From contig NZ_CP015411.1 of assembly GCF_001750165.1 (NCBI RefSeq), forward strand, positions 4,646,001-4,710,000: a stretch of 64,000 nucleotides of DNA, in the 5' to 3' direction. Below, in pieces: positions 30,260 through 39,288 of the stretch (positions are counted from its first letter, which is position 1; every line of letters begins with the position of its first letter). Origin of the DNA: Pseudoalteromonas luteoviolacea (GTDB lineage Bacteria; Pseudomonadota; Gammaproteobacteria; Enterobacterales; Alteromonadaceae). The translations under genes were made by a program, and so were the position numbers. The notes under the pieces are model-generated. The model had not been told where the DNA came from, did not search any database, and worked only from the letters and a program-made list of their open reading frames with translations.

Positions 30260-30389
30260 GCAAAAAAAAACCCCGCTCGTTGGCGGGGTTTGCTATTTGG
30301 TTGCTCATAAACGCAACTAAGCCCCGCCCTTATCTAAATTAATCAGTAAGAGGTTAAGCAAAGTTGTCAGTAACATGATGTTTTTCATT
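30260..30389 (-). promoter_or_regulatory. leuL: leu operon attenuator with leader peptide
   Basis: A terminator (aaaccccgc 30268-30276, gcggggttt 30283-30291, then nine U) stands ahead of leuA. An alternative stem can form instead: minus-strand GGCGGGG (30322-30328) pairs perfectly with CCCCGCC (30282-30288), breaking the terminator. A ribosome stalled on leucine codons would favour this antiterminator. The leader begins at the ATG at 30389, but as given it stops after 11 codons (MKNIMLLTTFA). The Leu-rich stretch (CTT AAC CTC TTA CTG ATT AAT TTA) lies in the next frame and ends at the TAG at 30317. One base fewer in the T-run at 30360-30363 would join them. Confidence 0.85.
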
Positions 30390-30607
30390 GTGAGCAATCG
30401 TACCTGTTGATGTATTAATTATGTTTTAACACGTCTAAAAAGCTCAGATCAAGCATAAAAACTTCAATTAATAGTAATTAACACCTACCAAACAAAACAA
30501 AAACACCAAAAAAAAGACAGATAAGGGAAATATAATGCAGACAACAACCGATTTACCTTATGTCTTAATGCAATTTTTGCTGATGACTAAATTAAATATT
30601 AAGCGTA

Positions 30608-30635
30608 AAAAAACCGCCGAAGAGGGCGGTTTTTT
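30608..30635. terminator. Bidirectional terminator
   Basis: A strong GC hairpin (accgcc/ggcggt, near 30613-30630) is flanked by A- and T-runs on both sides. It lies directly after the stop codon of the PKD/GlyGly-CTERM gene on the minus strand. Confidence 0.8.
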
Positions 30636-30640
30636 CATTT

Positions 30641-31318
30641 TTATTTTCGCCTACGCAAGGCAAAACAAAATAAGCCAAATAAGCTCACGAAACCCCAGCT
30701 TCCTCCCCCATCATTTTGGTCAGGGTTTTTATTAGGCGTCTCGCTTTTTCCGTCATCTGGATCTGTGCCACCATCACCGGGGTCCTTATTACCATCACCA
30801 GGGTCCGTGTTATCATTTTGTTCTGCAACAATGACGTCAACTTCAAGTGACCGCACAATCGTCTGCTCCCACAGCGCATTCAAAGTCATTGTATAAGCGC
30901 CCGCATCACTAAATACATGTTCTAATATTGGACCGCTTGATGCATCTCCAAGTGACTGACCATCTACATACCATTGATATCTAATCGCCTCCAATGGTTC
31001 ACTCGTGACTAGCTGTGCAGTAAGCTCAAATTGCGCTTTTTCAGTGATTAGCTGAGGTACAATGATGTCTAATTCAATAATCTTTGGGGTGATTAAATCA
31101 ACCACTTGCTCACTAACATTAATTAAGACACCATTTTGATACGCTTCTCTTGTAACTGTATAAATACCAGCCGTTTCATATTGGTGTTCAGGCTCAGCAA
31201 GGTGTGAATATGTACCATCTCCAAAATCCCAAAAATATCCGGTACTTTCGCTTGCTAAAATCAACTGAGGACTTAGACAGCATAAAACTGCCAACACATT
31301 CCTTATTTTCCCATCCAT
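30641..31318 (-). CDS. PKD-domain surface protein with GlyGly-CTERM tail
   Basis: A 225-residue exported protein. It has a signal peptide (about residues 1-22), a PKD domain at the mature N-terminus (YFWDFGDGTYSH...YTV) and a second Ig-like segment (YQWYVDGQSLGD). An acidic Asp/Pro/Gly repeat linker follows (DPGDGNKDPGDGG), then a C-terminal tail of GGG, a hydrophobic helix and RRRK. That tail is a GlyGly-CTERM sorting signal, processed by rhombosortase in organisms with type II secretion. It is divergent from the metalloprotease gene and may be a surface partner of that locus (inference). Confidence 0.8.
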   Translation of the reverse strand: MDGKIRNVLAVLCCLSPQLILASESTGYFWDFGDGTYSHLAEPEHQYETAGIYTVTREAYQNGVLINVSEQVVDLITPKIIELDIIVPQLITEKAQFELTAQLVTSEPLEAIRYQWYVDGQSLGDASSGPILEHVFSDAGAYTMTLNALWEQTIVRSLEVDVIVAEQNDNTDPGDGNKDPGDGGTDPDDGKSETPNKNPDQNDGGGSWGFVSLFGLFCFALRRRK

Positions 31319-31735
31319 GAATCAATTCCAACTTTAAAATTTAAATATGACACTATGCCACTGTATACATAATACACAAAAATCAATACCAGTAACACAG
31401 TACCCTATGACTAATACATATGTATTAATTACAAATCTAATGACCACTAGGTATAATGAAAATTAACCGATAACTGGGCTTATTAACTTCAATACCTGTA
31501 TAAGTCATGCTTCCTTCCATAATACCGAATTTAAATATAATTTAACACTTTATACATATATCATTTTTTTTATAAACTTTTATTTACTTCCCAGAGCTTT
31601 TACTTTAGCATCTTAAATAGTTCAATTATTAGACAACTTGAAATGCCAGAAGGAAACGGCTTTTGATGTTTTTAAAGCTTAACGGAACATGACTGTTTGG
31701 CATTTTACGCATTAAATTCACACAAGGAGATAAAA
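31319..31735. other. AT-rich divergent promoter region
   Basis: 417 bases between the GlyGly-CTERM gene and the metalloprotease gene, much richer in A and T than its neighbours. It must hold promoters for both directions. I see no gene and no clear operator. A good ribosome-binding site (AAGGAG) ends seven bases before the protease ATG. Confidence 0.6.
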
Positions 31736-34700
31736 ATGCGCATTAGTGGTTTCCCATTCGCATTGGGGATGGTAAGTCTATCTATTATAGGTGCGAGCGG
31801 CATTCAAGCAGCTGAATTAAAGCCTATAATCAATCAGGAGCACTTATGGGGTTCACAGCCTTCAAGCTCAGTGCTCAAACCCACTTATTTTACTTCGAAC
31901 AATGAAAGCGTACCAACAACTAAAAATACGTCCGACGCTTTAGAGCACCGCCTTGTCAAAGTAAAAGGCGAAAAAACAAAATATGAACATTATCAAACCT
32001 ACTTTAACGGTTACCCTGTTGTAGATGGACAATTTGTTCTCATTAAAAATGATGACGAAATCATTCAAGGTTTAGGTCAAATTCTCTCCTTGAATAAATC
32101 TAGCCAGTTTGTTGGTAATGATATTTTTCAGTTCACTGAACAACGCATCAAAACACAGCTTGCATCGGTATTAAAAACAGCTGAGGATTTTTCTTTCTCA
32201 AAAGTATATAAAGTGTGGAAAGGTAGTCTTATTCCTGCATTTTCTGTTCGCGTAACGCATAATAACAAAATAGAAGAACAGCTATTACATGCCGTAACAT
32301 TGCAGGTATTAGATAAGAAGAGTGCTGTTGATAAACTCACCCCGACAAATGCAGAGTATGTTGCTGCCGGTGGTATTGGAGGCAATGAAAAACTCGGTGC
32401 AATCTGCTACTCACCAAGTCCATCAAGTATGACGAATTGCCTTGCCTATCAATTTGATCAATATACCAACGCAAGTACAGAGCTGGTTTTCGAGGATACG
32501 ACAGTAGACACACCTCTGATCTTCAATGAATTTGGCGGCTACCCTTTTATTGTCAAAAAAGAAGGCAATCAATGCTTCTTTGAAAATCAATATGTTAAAA
32601 CGATTGACTACCCAGTCGATCAGGAAGCTGCATTTTCATTTGATTGCAGCACCAGCACAGAACACTTTAATAAAACTCAAATAGATGATTTTTATTGGTA
32701 TAACTTTAGCTACTCAGGATTAAACGACGCGCATTTTTATGGTGGTTTAGTCATGCAGTATTATCACAAGCTCTTCGCCGATCTTTACCCAAGTCTTAAC
32801 AATGATTGTAGTTATTCTGGTTATTGTATCAAGCAATTGATGCAACGCGTAAGCAACGATTCTTTGGGATCAGCTCAAGCATTTTGGGATGATACCTATA
32901 CAAATTACGGCACCGGAGATGGTGGGGCAACCAGTTACGCTCATACAACTCTCAGTCTGATCGCACACGAGTCTGCACATGCGATAACCTATTGGAATAG
33001 TGGGCTTGCTGGCAATGGCGAAGCTGGCGCATTCAATGAAGCGTTTTCAGATATAGCAAGTATCGCTGCGCTAAGTTATCTGCAAGCAGGCGTAAGTGGT
33101 AGCTATACAAACTCAAAAGCATTCTTAGATCAAACATCAGATAATAGTCATGCCTTAAAAGATAGAAAGTGGTGGTATGGCTGGGATGTTTTCTATTCAG
33201 ATGTTGCAGGTAGACATTTTGCTCTGCCTTCTGCTGATGGAAAGGGGTTAGATCACCTCTCTATGCTTACACCAGGTGAGTCACATTACAATATTGCGGG
33301 CCTATTTAGAAAAGCATTTTATGAGCTAGTTAAGTCAAAAAACTGGTCTGTAGAAGAGGCATTTAAGCTATTTATCAAAGCCAATGTCGACTGTCTACCA
33401 AGCAATGCCAGCCTTGCTGATGCCTCATTCTGCTTAGTTTCTCAAGCGTCGAGCTTCAATGCCAACCGCACATCAGCACAAGCTAAAAATGATGTAGATA
33501 ACGTATTGGTGTCTGTTGGTCTGGTGGCACAGAACTCAAATAAATCTACTTTCGATTTAGATATTTTCACGCAATATGACGAGATAGCATTCGACTTAAC
33601 AACAATCCCTGCCAATGAAATCGCACAAATTGATATCAACTGGGGAGATGGTACCTCTGACTCTTGGTCAAGCGACAGTGGACATGCAATTCAACCTTAT
33701 TTAACGCGAAAACAAGCAGTCGCAGTCGATGCACTCAATCTATTTGAGCTTACTGTGACTAAACACAACAGCTCGCAACTTTATGCTGGTCGCCACTATT
33801 TTAGTAAAGCCTATAATGGTTGTGCTCCTGACATTAATAGCGCTAATACCTTATTGCCGACAAATGTAAGCTTAAACGATACACCTGTGGTATTAACTGC
33901 GCAAAGTTACCAGTCTGTTACCTCTGACACAGCCGTTTTAAACCGTGGCACACAAAACATATTGTTTGTAGGCCAAAACCTGAACGGTCAATCAGTCTCA
34001 GTGCTCTTTGACAGTAACCACGATGGTATTTTCAGTCCAGAAGAAGCTCTCACTCAAAATGCCACTGTGTCCAATGGGCAAATTACATTTAACATTGACA
34101 GCCAAGTGAGACTAGGGAAGTCTATATTAAGGCTTGCAATAGGCAGTAACTATGACCACTTTACAACATGTGGCTATTTAAGCAGTGGGCAAGTCGTCGA
34201 CTTCCAAGTGAAAACAGAGCAGCCACCTATTCCAATTTCCGCTGGATTTGACTATACAATCCTAGACGGTAATAAAGTGAAATTCACTAATACCACTACA
34301 CTGGATGATACAAGAAACCCAGCCTATCATTGGGACTTTGGATTTGACACGCCAACCAGCGACCGTAAAAATCCTGCGGACGTACAATACCCAGATGCCA
34401 CCGAAAGTTACAATGTGACGCTCACTGTAAATTATCAGGATGGTTCTGGCGAATCAGATACGGTTAGTAAACAGATCAATATTACTGCACAACCACCGGG
34501 GTCCGATCTATGTTCGGTAAGCCGCTTAGCACCATCATATGAAAACGCTTTATACATTGATGAACTGTCACTTTCTACGGACTGGAATAACCTAACCTAT
34601 ATTGATGGTTCACAAGGCTCAAACGCTTCTGGATATGGTGCGCATGTTATTGATGCCTCTTTCCCACAACAGCGTGAACTGACGGTCAATATGCTCTCTA

Positions 34701-35044
34701 ATGTCATTCCTAAATCGACTGCCCAAACATTGATTGCTGACACGGAAAATAATGTACGCTTCACAATTTGGCTAGACGCAGATGAAAATGGCTGGCTTAA
34801 GAGCAAAGAGGCCAACTTCTCTAATTCAAGAAGTAACTATCTACTTGATTGTAATGTCGATGACACCTGTCGAATCAAAGTAAGCCACACTCTGAGATTG
34901 CCATCTATCGGCTGGGTCCCTAAACGCTTTACGCTCAGGGCTAAGCTCGAAGAATATCCACTTTATAATCGTAAATCAGACGGGTGTAAAAACTTCTATG
35001 ACGGGGAAGTTGCAGACGTCAATTTTAAAGTTCGCGTGTTCTAA
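31736..35044 (+). CDS. Secreted thermolysin-like (M4) metalloprotease with PKD and GEVED domains
   Basis: A 1,102-residue preproprotein, with the start at 31736 set by AAGGAGATAAAA. After a signal peptide comes a propeptide (about residues 40-200). The catalytic domain carries HESAH (His411, Glu412, His415) and, 24 residues after His411, the third zinc ligand Glu435 in GAFNEAFSD, the exact thermolysin spacing. SHYNIAGLFRKAFYEL matches the C-terminal active-site His region. Accessory modules follow: a GEVED-like segment (DSNHDGIFSPEEA), a PKD domain (YHWDFGFD) and a C-terminal GEVED-like domain ending FYDGEVADVNF. It is the first plus-strand gene of a secreted-protein locus and could process the toxin-like proteins downstream (inference). 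Confidence 0.9.
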   Translation: MRISGFPFALGMVSLSIIGASGIQAAELKPIINQEHLWGSQPSSSVLKPTYFTSNNESVPTTKNTSDALEHRLVKVKGEKTKYEHYQTYFNGYPVVDGQFVLIKNDDEIIQGLGQILSLNKSSQFVGNDIFQFTEQRIKTQLASVLKTAEDFSFSKVYKVWKGSLIPAFSVRVTHNNKIEEQLLHAVTLQVLDKKSAVDKLTPTNAEYVAAGGIGGNEKLGAICYSPSPSSMTNCLAYQFDQYTNASTELVFEDTTVDTPLIFNEFGGYPFIVKKEGNQCFFENQYVKTIDYPVDQEAAFSFDCSTSTEHFNKTQIDDFYWYNFSYSGLNDAHFYGGLVMQYYHKLFADLYPSLNNDCSYSGYCIKQLMQRVSNDSLGSAQAFWDDTYTNYGTGDGGATSYAHTTLSLIAHESAHAITYWNSGLAGNGEAGAFNEAFSDIASIAALSYLQAGVSGSYTNSKAFLDQTSDNSHALKDRKWWYGWDVFYSDVAGRHFALPSADGKGLDHLSMLTPGESHYNIAGLFRKAFYELVKSKNWSVEEAFKLFIKANVDCLPSNASLADASFCLVSQASSFNANRTSAQAKNDVDNVLVSVGLVAQNSNKSTFDLDIFTQYDEIAFDLTTIPANEIAQIDINWGDGTSDSWSSDSGHAIQPYLTRKQAVAVDALNLFELTVTKHNSSQLYAGRHYFSKAYNGCAPDINSANTLLPTNVSLNDTPVVLTAQSYQSVTSDTAVLNRGTQNILFVGQNLNGQSVSVLFDSNHDGIFSPEEALTQNATVSNGQITFNIDSQVRLGKSILRLAIGSNYDHFTTCGYLSSGQVVDFQVKTEQPPIPISAGFDYTILDGNKVKFTNTTTLDDTRNPAYHWDFGFDTPTSDRKNPADVQYPDATESYNVTLTVNYQDGSGESDTVSKQINITAQPPGSDLCSVSRLAPSYENALYIDELSLSTDWNNLTYIDGSQGSNASGYGAHVIDASFPQQRELTVNMLSNVIPKSTAQTLIADTENNVRFTIWLDADENGWLKSKEANFSNSRSNYLLDCNVDDTCRIKVSHTLRLPSIGWVPKRFTLRAKLEEYPLYNRKSDGCKNFYDGEVADVNFKVRVF

Positions 35045-35085
35045 CTTGTAATCCGCACGCACCTTTTAATTTTTTAGTAGTAAGG

Positions 35086-35111
35086 ACTCACCAGACACAA
35101 GTTTGGTGAGT
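35086..35111 (+). other. Intercistronic hairpin between metalloprotease and Hint gene
   Basis: Inverted repeat actcacca (35086-35093) and tggtgagt (35104-35111), 8 bp with a 10-base loop and no T-run after it. It may be an RNA-stability or partial-termination element. Confidence 0.45.
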
Positions 35112-35165
35112 GCCTGAGCATGCGCTCGAAAACTTTTTAACTGTTTTTAAGGGAATAACATACCT

Positions 35166-37106
35166 ATGAAATTATTAAGTCTTTCTGTTGCACTCGCGTT
35201 AGGTGCAACTTCAACGCTAGCACTGGCAAATGACATAAACCCAGTAATTGGCGAAGCTAATTATGTGTTTACTCAAGAACAGGTGTTAGATAAAAATGCC
35301 AAGCTAATTAAACGTTTAGCGCAGCATGGCCTGAATGCTAAAACAAGGCCGCATCTATTTAACCTGATAGAGCAAAGGGCAAACTTTAAAACCAGTAAAG
35401 TCATGCCTTCGACTTTGAATCAGGCACCTGTAGATTGTAAAAGCGCAAATAAAGCATTGTGTTCATTCTTCATGCACACCGGTGTGAGTATCAGAACAGA
35501 TACCAGAACAAATAAACCACACCTTGTCGTTACTGCTGTTAATTCAAAAACTTACAGCACAGAATATACAATGCTAGATATTGTACTTATGAATGAAAAA
35601 GGCGAGTACCTTACTCTTCCTAAATACATTGAATATTTTGGTGATGGTGCTGAGCAAAAGCGTAAAGAAATCCTTTCTTCAACGCCATTGGAAAATATCC
35701 TCACTCAATTACAAAACTCTGAAGCTATTTTTGCTGATGCATGGATAACCGTTACGCACACCGATGCAAGTGGTCGCCAAGTAGTTGAAGATCAAAATGT
35801 CATTGTTGAATACCCATTAGCAACATTGCTTGACCAAATCGCCGGTGTAAATGCAAAAGTAAGTGGTAAAAGCGCTGACTTTACAGTGATGAATGGCCCA
35901 GAGCCGATTATTCATCACCCTAAGGACACGCGCTCAAAAACAGGTGGACCTGACAACAAAATCACAGTTTGTTTGAACCGTAACTATGGGGATTGTGATT
36001 ATGAAAATATTTATCCTACATCGACACCAAATGATCAGTTGAAATTGAAGATCCCATTCCAAGGTGAATACACAATTACAGGTAAAGTGACGCGTATCTA
36101 CCGTCCAGACTGGACTGTACTTGACGCTGTTGAGACGGATAAAGGTGTTGAGTTAGAAGTCGGTAATAATGGCAACCCAGTTATAAAACCAAGCGTCGTT
36201 AACTTAGGTTCAAATATCTTTATTCAAACGAAAGAAGGTGGTGGTGCAAACGAAATTGCAGGTAACCAATATCAAGATATCGCCAACTTCTTCGCAAATA
36301 ACATTAAACTTGAGTATTTCATTGTCGGTGGTCGTACGAGAACGAAGATATCTTGGAATATCCCTCGAGCACAGGGTGTATTTGGCGATGCGTCTCTTTA
36401 TGGCCGTTATGCTGATGCAAATTGGATTTTGAACATTTCTGCTGATATTGAGACAAGGCCGGGTCGACCACGTCCTGGTACGCTTGTGGTTGGCTCAACA
36501 CCAGAGCAAGGCTCTTGGGCATTTACTGATTACCCACAAATGCAAATTGTATACAGCTGCTTAGCTGAGGGCTCACTGATCACCTTACCTGGTGGTAAGC
36601 AAGTGCCTATCGAGTCATTACAGATCGGTGACACGGTACTAGGTGCAAGTGAATATTCGCCTTCAAGCCATACACAATTGACGATTGCTGATATTTCCGT
36701 TGGTGTGGAAGCAATTCCAATGACACAAATCACTACGCGTTCTGGTAAAGAACTCTTACTTACCGAGTCTCACCCAGTTGTGATGCGTTCAGGTAAATCA
36801 GTCTGGGCAAGCAAAGTTGAGCTTGGTGACGTGATCCATACACAGGATGGTCCAGAATCAGTATCTAAGATAGAAACAGTTAAATTCGTAGATAATGTTT
36901 ATAACCTTCGCTTAGAGCGCAGCAAAGATGACCCTCAATACAAAGTGGGTGAAACATTCAGCTTATTCGCGAATGGCGTTCAAGTGGGTGACTTAGGTAT
37001 GCAAAGTGAAAATGAGTTCACTGAAATCGTTGAAACTGAGCAAGATATTCTAAACCGCCTACCTGAAGCATGGCACAAAGATTATCTAAATAGTCTAAAG
37101 CAGTAA
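35166..37106 (+). CDS. Secreted Hint-domain protein
   Basis: A 646-residue protein with a signal peptide (cleavage near residue 21, ALA). Residues 22 to about 464 are a region I do not recognise. It has Cys pairs (DCKSANKALC, CLNRNYGDC) and probable beta structure. At residue 465 a Hint (hedgehog/intein) domain begins: CLAEGSLITLPGG, QIGDTVLGA, then the conserved block TESHPVV and near the end FANGVQVGD. The first Cys and the TxxH block needed for N-terminal acyl shift are present. The terminal His-Asn of splicing inteins is replaced by Gly-Asp, and about 36 residues follow. This suggests self-cleavage or thioester transfer rather than splicing (inference). It lies between the metalloprotease and the MACPF/CDC-like genes. 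Confidence 0.85.
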   Translation: MKLLSLSVALALGATSTLALANDINPVIGEANYVFTQEQVLDKNAKLIKRLAQHGLNAKTRPHLFNLIEQRANFKTSKVMPSTLNQAPVDCKSANKALCSFFMHTGVSIRTDTRTNKPHLVVTAVNSKTYSTEYTMLDIVLMNEKGEYLTLPKYIEYFGDGAEQKRKEILSSTPLENILTQLQNSEAIFADAWITVTHTDASGRQVVEDQNVIVEYPLATLLDQIAGVNAKVSGKSADFTVMNGPEPIIHHPKDTRSKTGGPDNKITVCLNRNYGDCDYENIYPTSTPNDQLKLKIPFQGEYTITGKVTRIYRPDWTVLDAVETDKGVELEVGNNGNPVIKPSVVNLGSNIFIQTKEGGGANEIAGNQYQDIANFFANNIKLEYFIVGGRTRTKISWNIPRAQGVFGDASLYGRYADANWILNISADIETRPGRPRPGTLVVGSTPEQGSWAFTDYPQMQIVYSCLAEGSLITLPGGKQVPIESLQIGDTVLGASEYSPSSHTQLTIADISVGVEAIPMTQITTRSGKELLLTESHPVVMRSGKSVWASKVELGDVIHTQDGPESVSKIETVKFVDNVYNLRLERSKDDPQYKVGETFSLFANGVQVGDLGMQSENEFTEIVETEQDILNRLPEAWHKDYLNSLKQ

Positions 37107-37121
37107 GGATATGGCCAATGT

Positions 37122-37142
37122 AAAGGGCCTCTAGGGCCCTTT
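37122..37142 (+). terminator. Hairpin between Hint gene and first MACPF/CDC-like gene
   Basis: A perfect 8-bp stem (aaagggcc at 37122-37129, ggcccttt at 37135-37142) with a 5-base loop and a short T-run. It lies only 4 bases before the GGAG of the next gene. It could be a leaky terminator that sets expression of the downstream genes, or could mask their ribosome-binding site. Confidence 0.5.
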
Positions 37143-37158
37143 TCACGGAGTGAAAATG

Positions 37159-38397
37159 ATGAAAAACATAAATTATCTAATTGCGGCTTTTGCATTTCCA
37201 ATGTGTGTAAGTGCAACGCCTGAAAAAGTGCCTGCTAGCAACATAGCAGCGATGGATTTCCAAACAGAAGCCATAGATTTAGTGCCACTTGGGACTGCTC
37301 ATAAAAGTAAAGGCAATATCATGTTGGGCCTTAAATCTGTAGAAGGTATGGCTGTCGAGCACTTAGGAAACACCAATATCGACTTTCGTGTTGGTGTAGA
37401 CTTAAGCTACCAAGAAACACTGAAACTGATTGATGGTCAAGTCGATGCGGGATTCAATTTCCCTGTCGTACGTGTAGATGCAGGCGCAAATTATGCCAAA
37501 GATATCAGCGCAGATCGTTATACAGGTACTTACACGGTTTACTCTTCAGTCAAACCAAAGTCTCGTATTTTGATGCCATCAAATGAAAGCGGATACAAAC
37601 CAACTGCTGCGGCTACAGAGCTTGCGCAAGCCTATCCGGGTAACAAAGCAAATAACTTAGGTGATGGCTTTGTACAAGGTTTTGCCTATGGCTCCAATGT
37701 CGTCATCAATATGAAAATTGATTACCGCAATGAAGCGGACAAACGTGAAATTGGCGGCTACCTAGGCGTTGAATGGGTCGGTAGTGTCGATGTAGATGGT
37801 CGCTTGCAAAATATTGATGAGCAAAGAAAACAGTCGGTAAAAATCACCATCAGTGGTTATCAAAGCGGCGGTGATCCGAACAGATTACTGCAAATAATTC
37901 CAAATGGCATTATGCAATGTACGCTGTTGAATCCAGAGCCTTGCTTCAACTTATTTGAATCAGCGGTCAATTATCTAAAAACGGATTACATCAATCAATT
38001 TAATACGTTAGATGATTACAATGTAACTGAAACTTACATCACAAAATACCTTGATTCAGGTGCACAGTTACAAACACTGATCCCTGCAAATGGCTATCAG
38101 CCAGTGAACTATCTAACAAAACTTGTTGTTAAAGAGCTTATCTCACGTTGGATTGAAGAGCGTTTAACTTACAGAAGAGCAAAAAATTTACAGCGGTACT
38201 ATGCTGCACAGTTTGATGCAAACCAGCTTAGAGACTTAGGCGAAATCGAACGGGCTAGCCGTGCAAACGCAAACTTATTTGCTGACATAGTAGATTACTG
38301 TGAAAGAAACCCTGAAGGTAATTACTGTATTGATTATGAAGTACAAAGCGTTGGGTACTATCAAGATTACAGCGCCATCAGTGCTATCTTAAGGTAA
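37159..38397 (+). CDS. MACPF/CDC-like secreted protein, copy 1
   Basis: About 412 residues; GGAG stands 8 bases before the ATG at 37159 (an ATG one codon earlier and a GTG at 37150 are alternatives). It has a signal peptide ending near VSA. The segment GDGFVQGFAYGSNVVINMKI resembles the conserved core strand of membrane-attack-complex/cholesterol-dependent-cytolysin proteins, and SGYQSGGDP follows. It is clearly paralogous to the gene at 39289, sharing GNT...F..G.DL.Y, NFPVVRV.AGA.YAK, NP.PCF and the DYNV segment. It ends in a Cys module (CERNPEGNYC). A pore-forming or membrane-binding role is inferred from the motif only; no structure comparison was possible. Confidence 0.55.
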   Translation: MKNINYLIAAFAFPMCVSATPEKVPASNIAAMDFQTEAIDLVPLGTAHKSKGNIMLGLKSVEGMAVEHLGNTNIDFRVGVDLSYQETLKLIDGQVDAGFNFPVVRVDAGANYAKDISADRYTGTYTVYSSVKPKSRILMPSNESGYKPTAAATELAQAYPGNKANNLGDGFVQGFAYGSNVVINMKIDYRNEADKREIGGYLGVEWVGSVDVDGRLQNIDEQRKQSVKITISGYQSGGDPNRLLQIIPNGIMQCTLLNPEPCFNLFESAVNYLKTDYINQFNTLDDYNVTETYITKYLDSGAQLQTLIPANGYQPVNYLTKLVVKELISRWIEERLTYRRAKNLQRYYAAQFDANQLRDLGEIERASRANANLFADIVDYCERNPEGNYCIDYEVQSVGYYQDYSAISAILR

Positions 38398-38407
38398 GGA
38401 CGATAAG

Positions 38408-39277
38408 ATGAAAAAAACAAATTTACAGATCACTTTACCAGCTCTCACCTTACTTTCTATTGCGACAACTAATGTGATGGCCAATGAAGATCCGCAAGCC
38501 GTTATACAACAAGCGCAATACAGTGAGCTTGGAGATGTGTTAACAGTATCTCAAGCACAAGGACGATTTGCTTGGTTGAAAAAATGCTACGATGGTTTGC
38601 TTGTTGAGCTATGGGAACAGATGTATGACTCCAGAGCTATTGTGCCAAAAGAGCAAAAGCTTAATCAGCTTAAAGCGCTGTGGCTATCTAACGCGAAAAT
38701 AGCCGCAGGCAAAGCACAATATTTAACGTTTGCAAATCCTGACTTTTCTAACCCTTATGATTGGTATGCTGGCACAAGCGAAGCTCAGGCATGTACAACC
38801 ATGCCACCTGAGTATCGCCCTATTGCATTAAAAACGACTCTTTTATCTCGCTCTTACTGTGAAAACCGCAGCTATGATAATGAATGGGAATGGATCGAGT
38901 CGGTCAAGGTCGATACGTTTGAGCACACCTCAGGTAGTAAAAGTCACACCATCGTGTCTGGAAAAGTGTTAACCCTCAGTGCGAATAAGACGGCCCGCTT
39001 TACTATTACTCCAGGTAATGAAGATCCCACTTTCCCATCTTATGTTGCGGCAAGAGTATGGATTGACTGGAACCACAACGGCCAATTTGATGCCAATGAG
39101 CGCGTTTACCGCGGTGCTTCTGACCAAACTTTTACTTTCAATGTAGACGTCCCTAATAATGTTCCAGAGGGAATTACCTTGATGCGAGTGGCCACTGATG
39201 CAGGTGGCGGTTTTGATAACGCCTGTGAGCGTATTCACTATGGCGAAGTAGAAGACTACCTCGTAACAGTTCGTTAA
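38408..39277 (+). CDS. Secreted GEVED-domain protein
   Basis: A 289-residue protein with a signal peptide (ends near VMA) and AAGGA before the ATG. Residues 27 to about 150 form a helical region (QAQGRFAWLKKC, VELWEQMYDSR) with no recognised family. The C-terminal half is a GEVED domain: VWIDWNHNGQFDANERVYRG with acidic, probably calcium-binding residues, and a final IHYGEVEDYLV. The same domain ends the metalloprotease of this locus. It starts 10 bases after the first MACPF/CDC-like gene and 11 bases before the second, so all three are one operon. It may be an adhesion or accessory component (inference). Confidence 0.8.
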   Translation: MKKTNLQITLPALTLLSIATTNVMANEDPQAVIQQAQYSELGDVLTVSQAQGRFAWLKKCYDGLLVELWEQMYDSRAIVPKEQKLNQLKALWLSNAKIAAGKAQYLTFANPDFSNPYDWYAGTSEAQACTTMPPEYRPIALKTTLLSRSYCENRSYDNEWEWIESVKVDTFEHTSGSKSHTIVSGKVLTLSANKTARFTITPGNEDPTFPSYVAARVWIDWNHNGQFDANERVYRGASDQTFTFNVDVPNNVPEGITLMRVATDAGGGFDNACERIHYGEVEDYLVTVR

Positions 39278-39288
39278 GGAATGATGAT

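Noticed and set aside
35166..37106. Hint domain as a splicing intein
   Set aside because: The domain lies near the C-terminus, lacks terminal His-Asn and a Cys/Ser/Thr extein start, and no host protein is interrupted.
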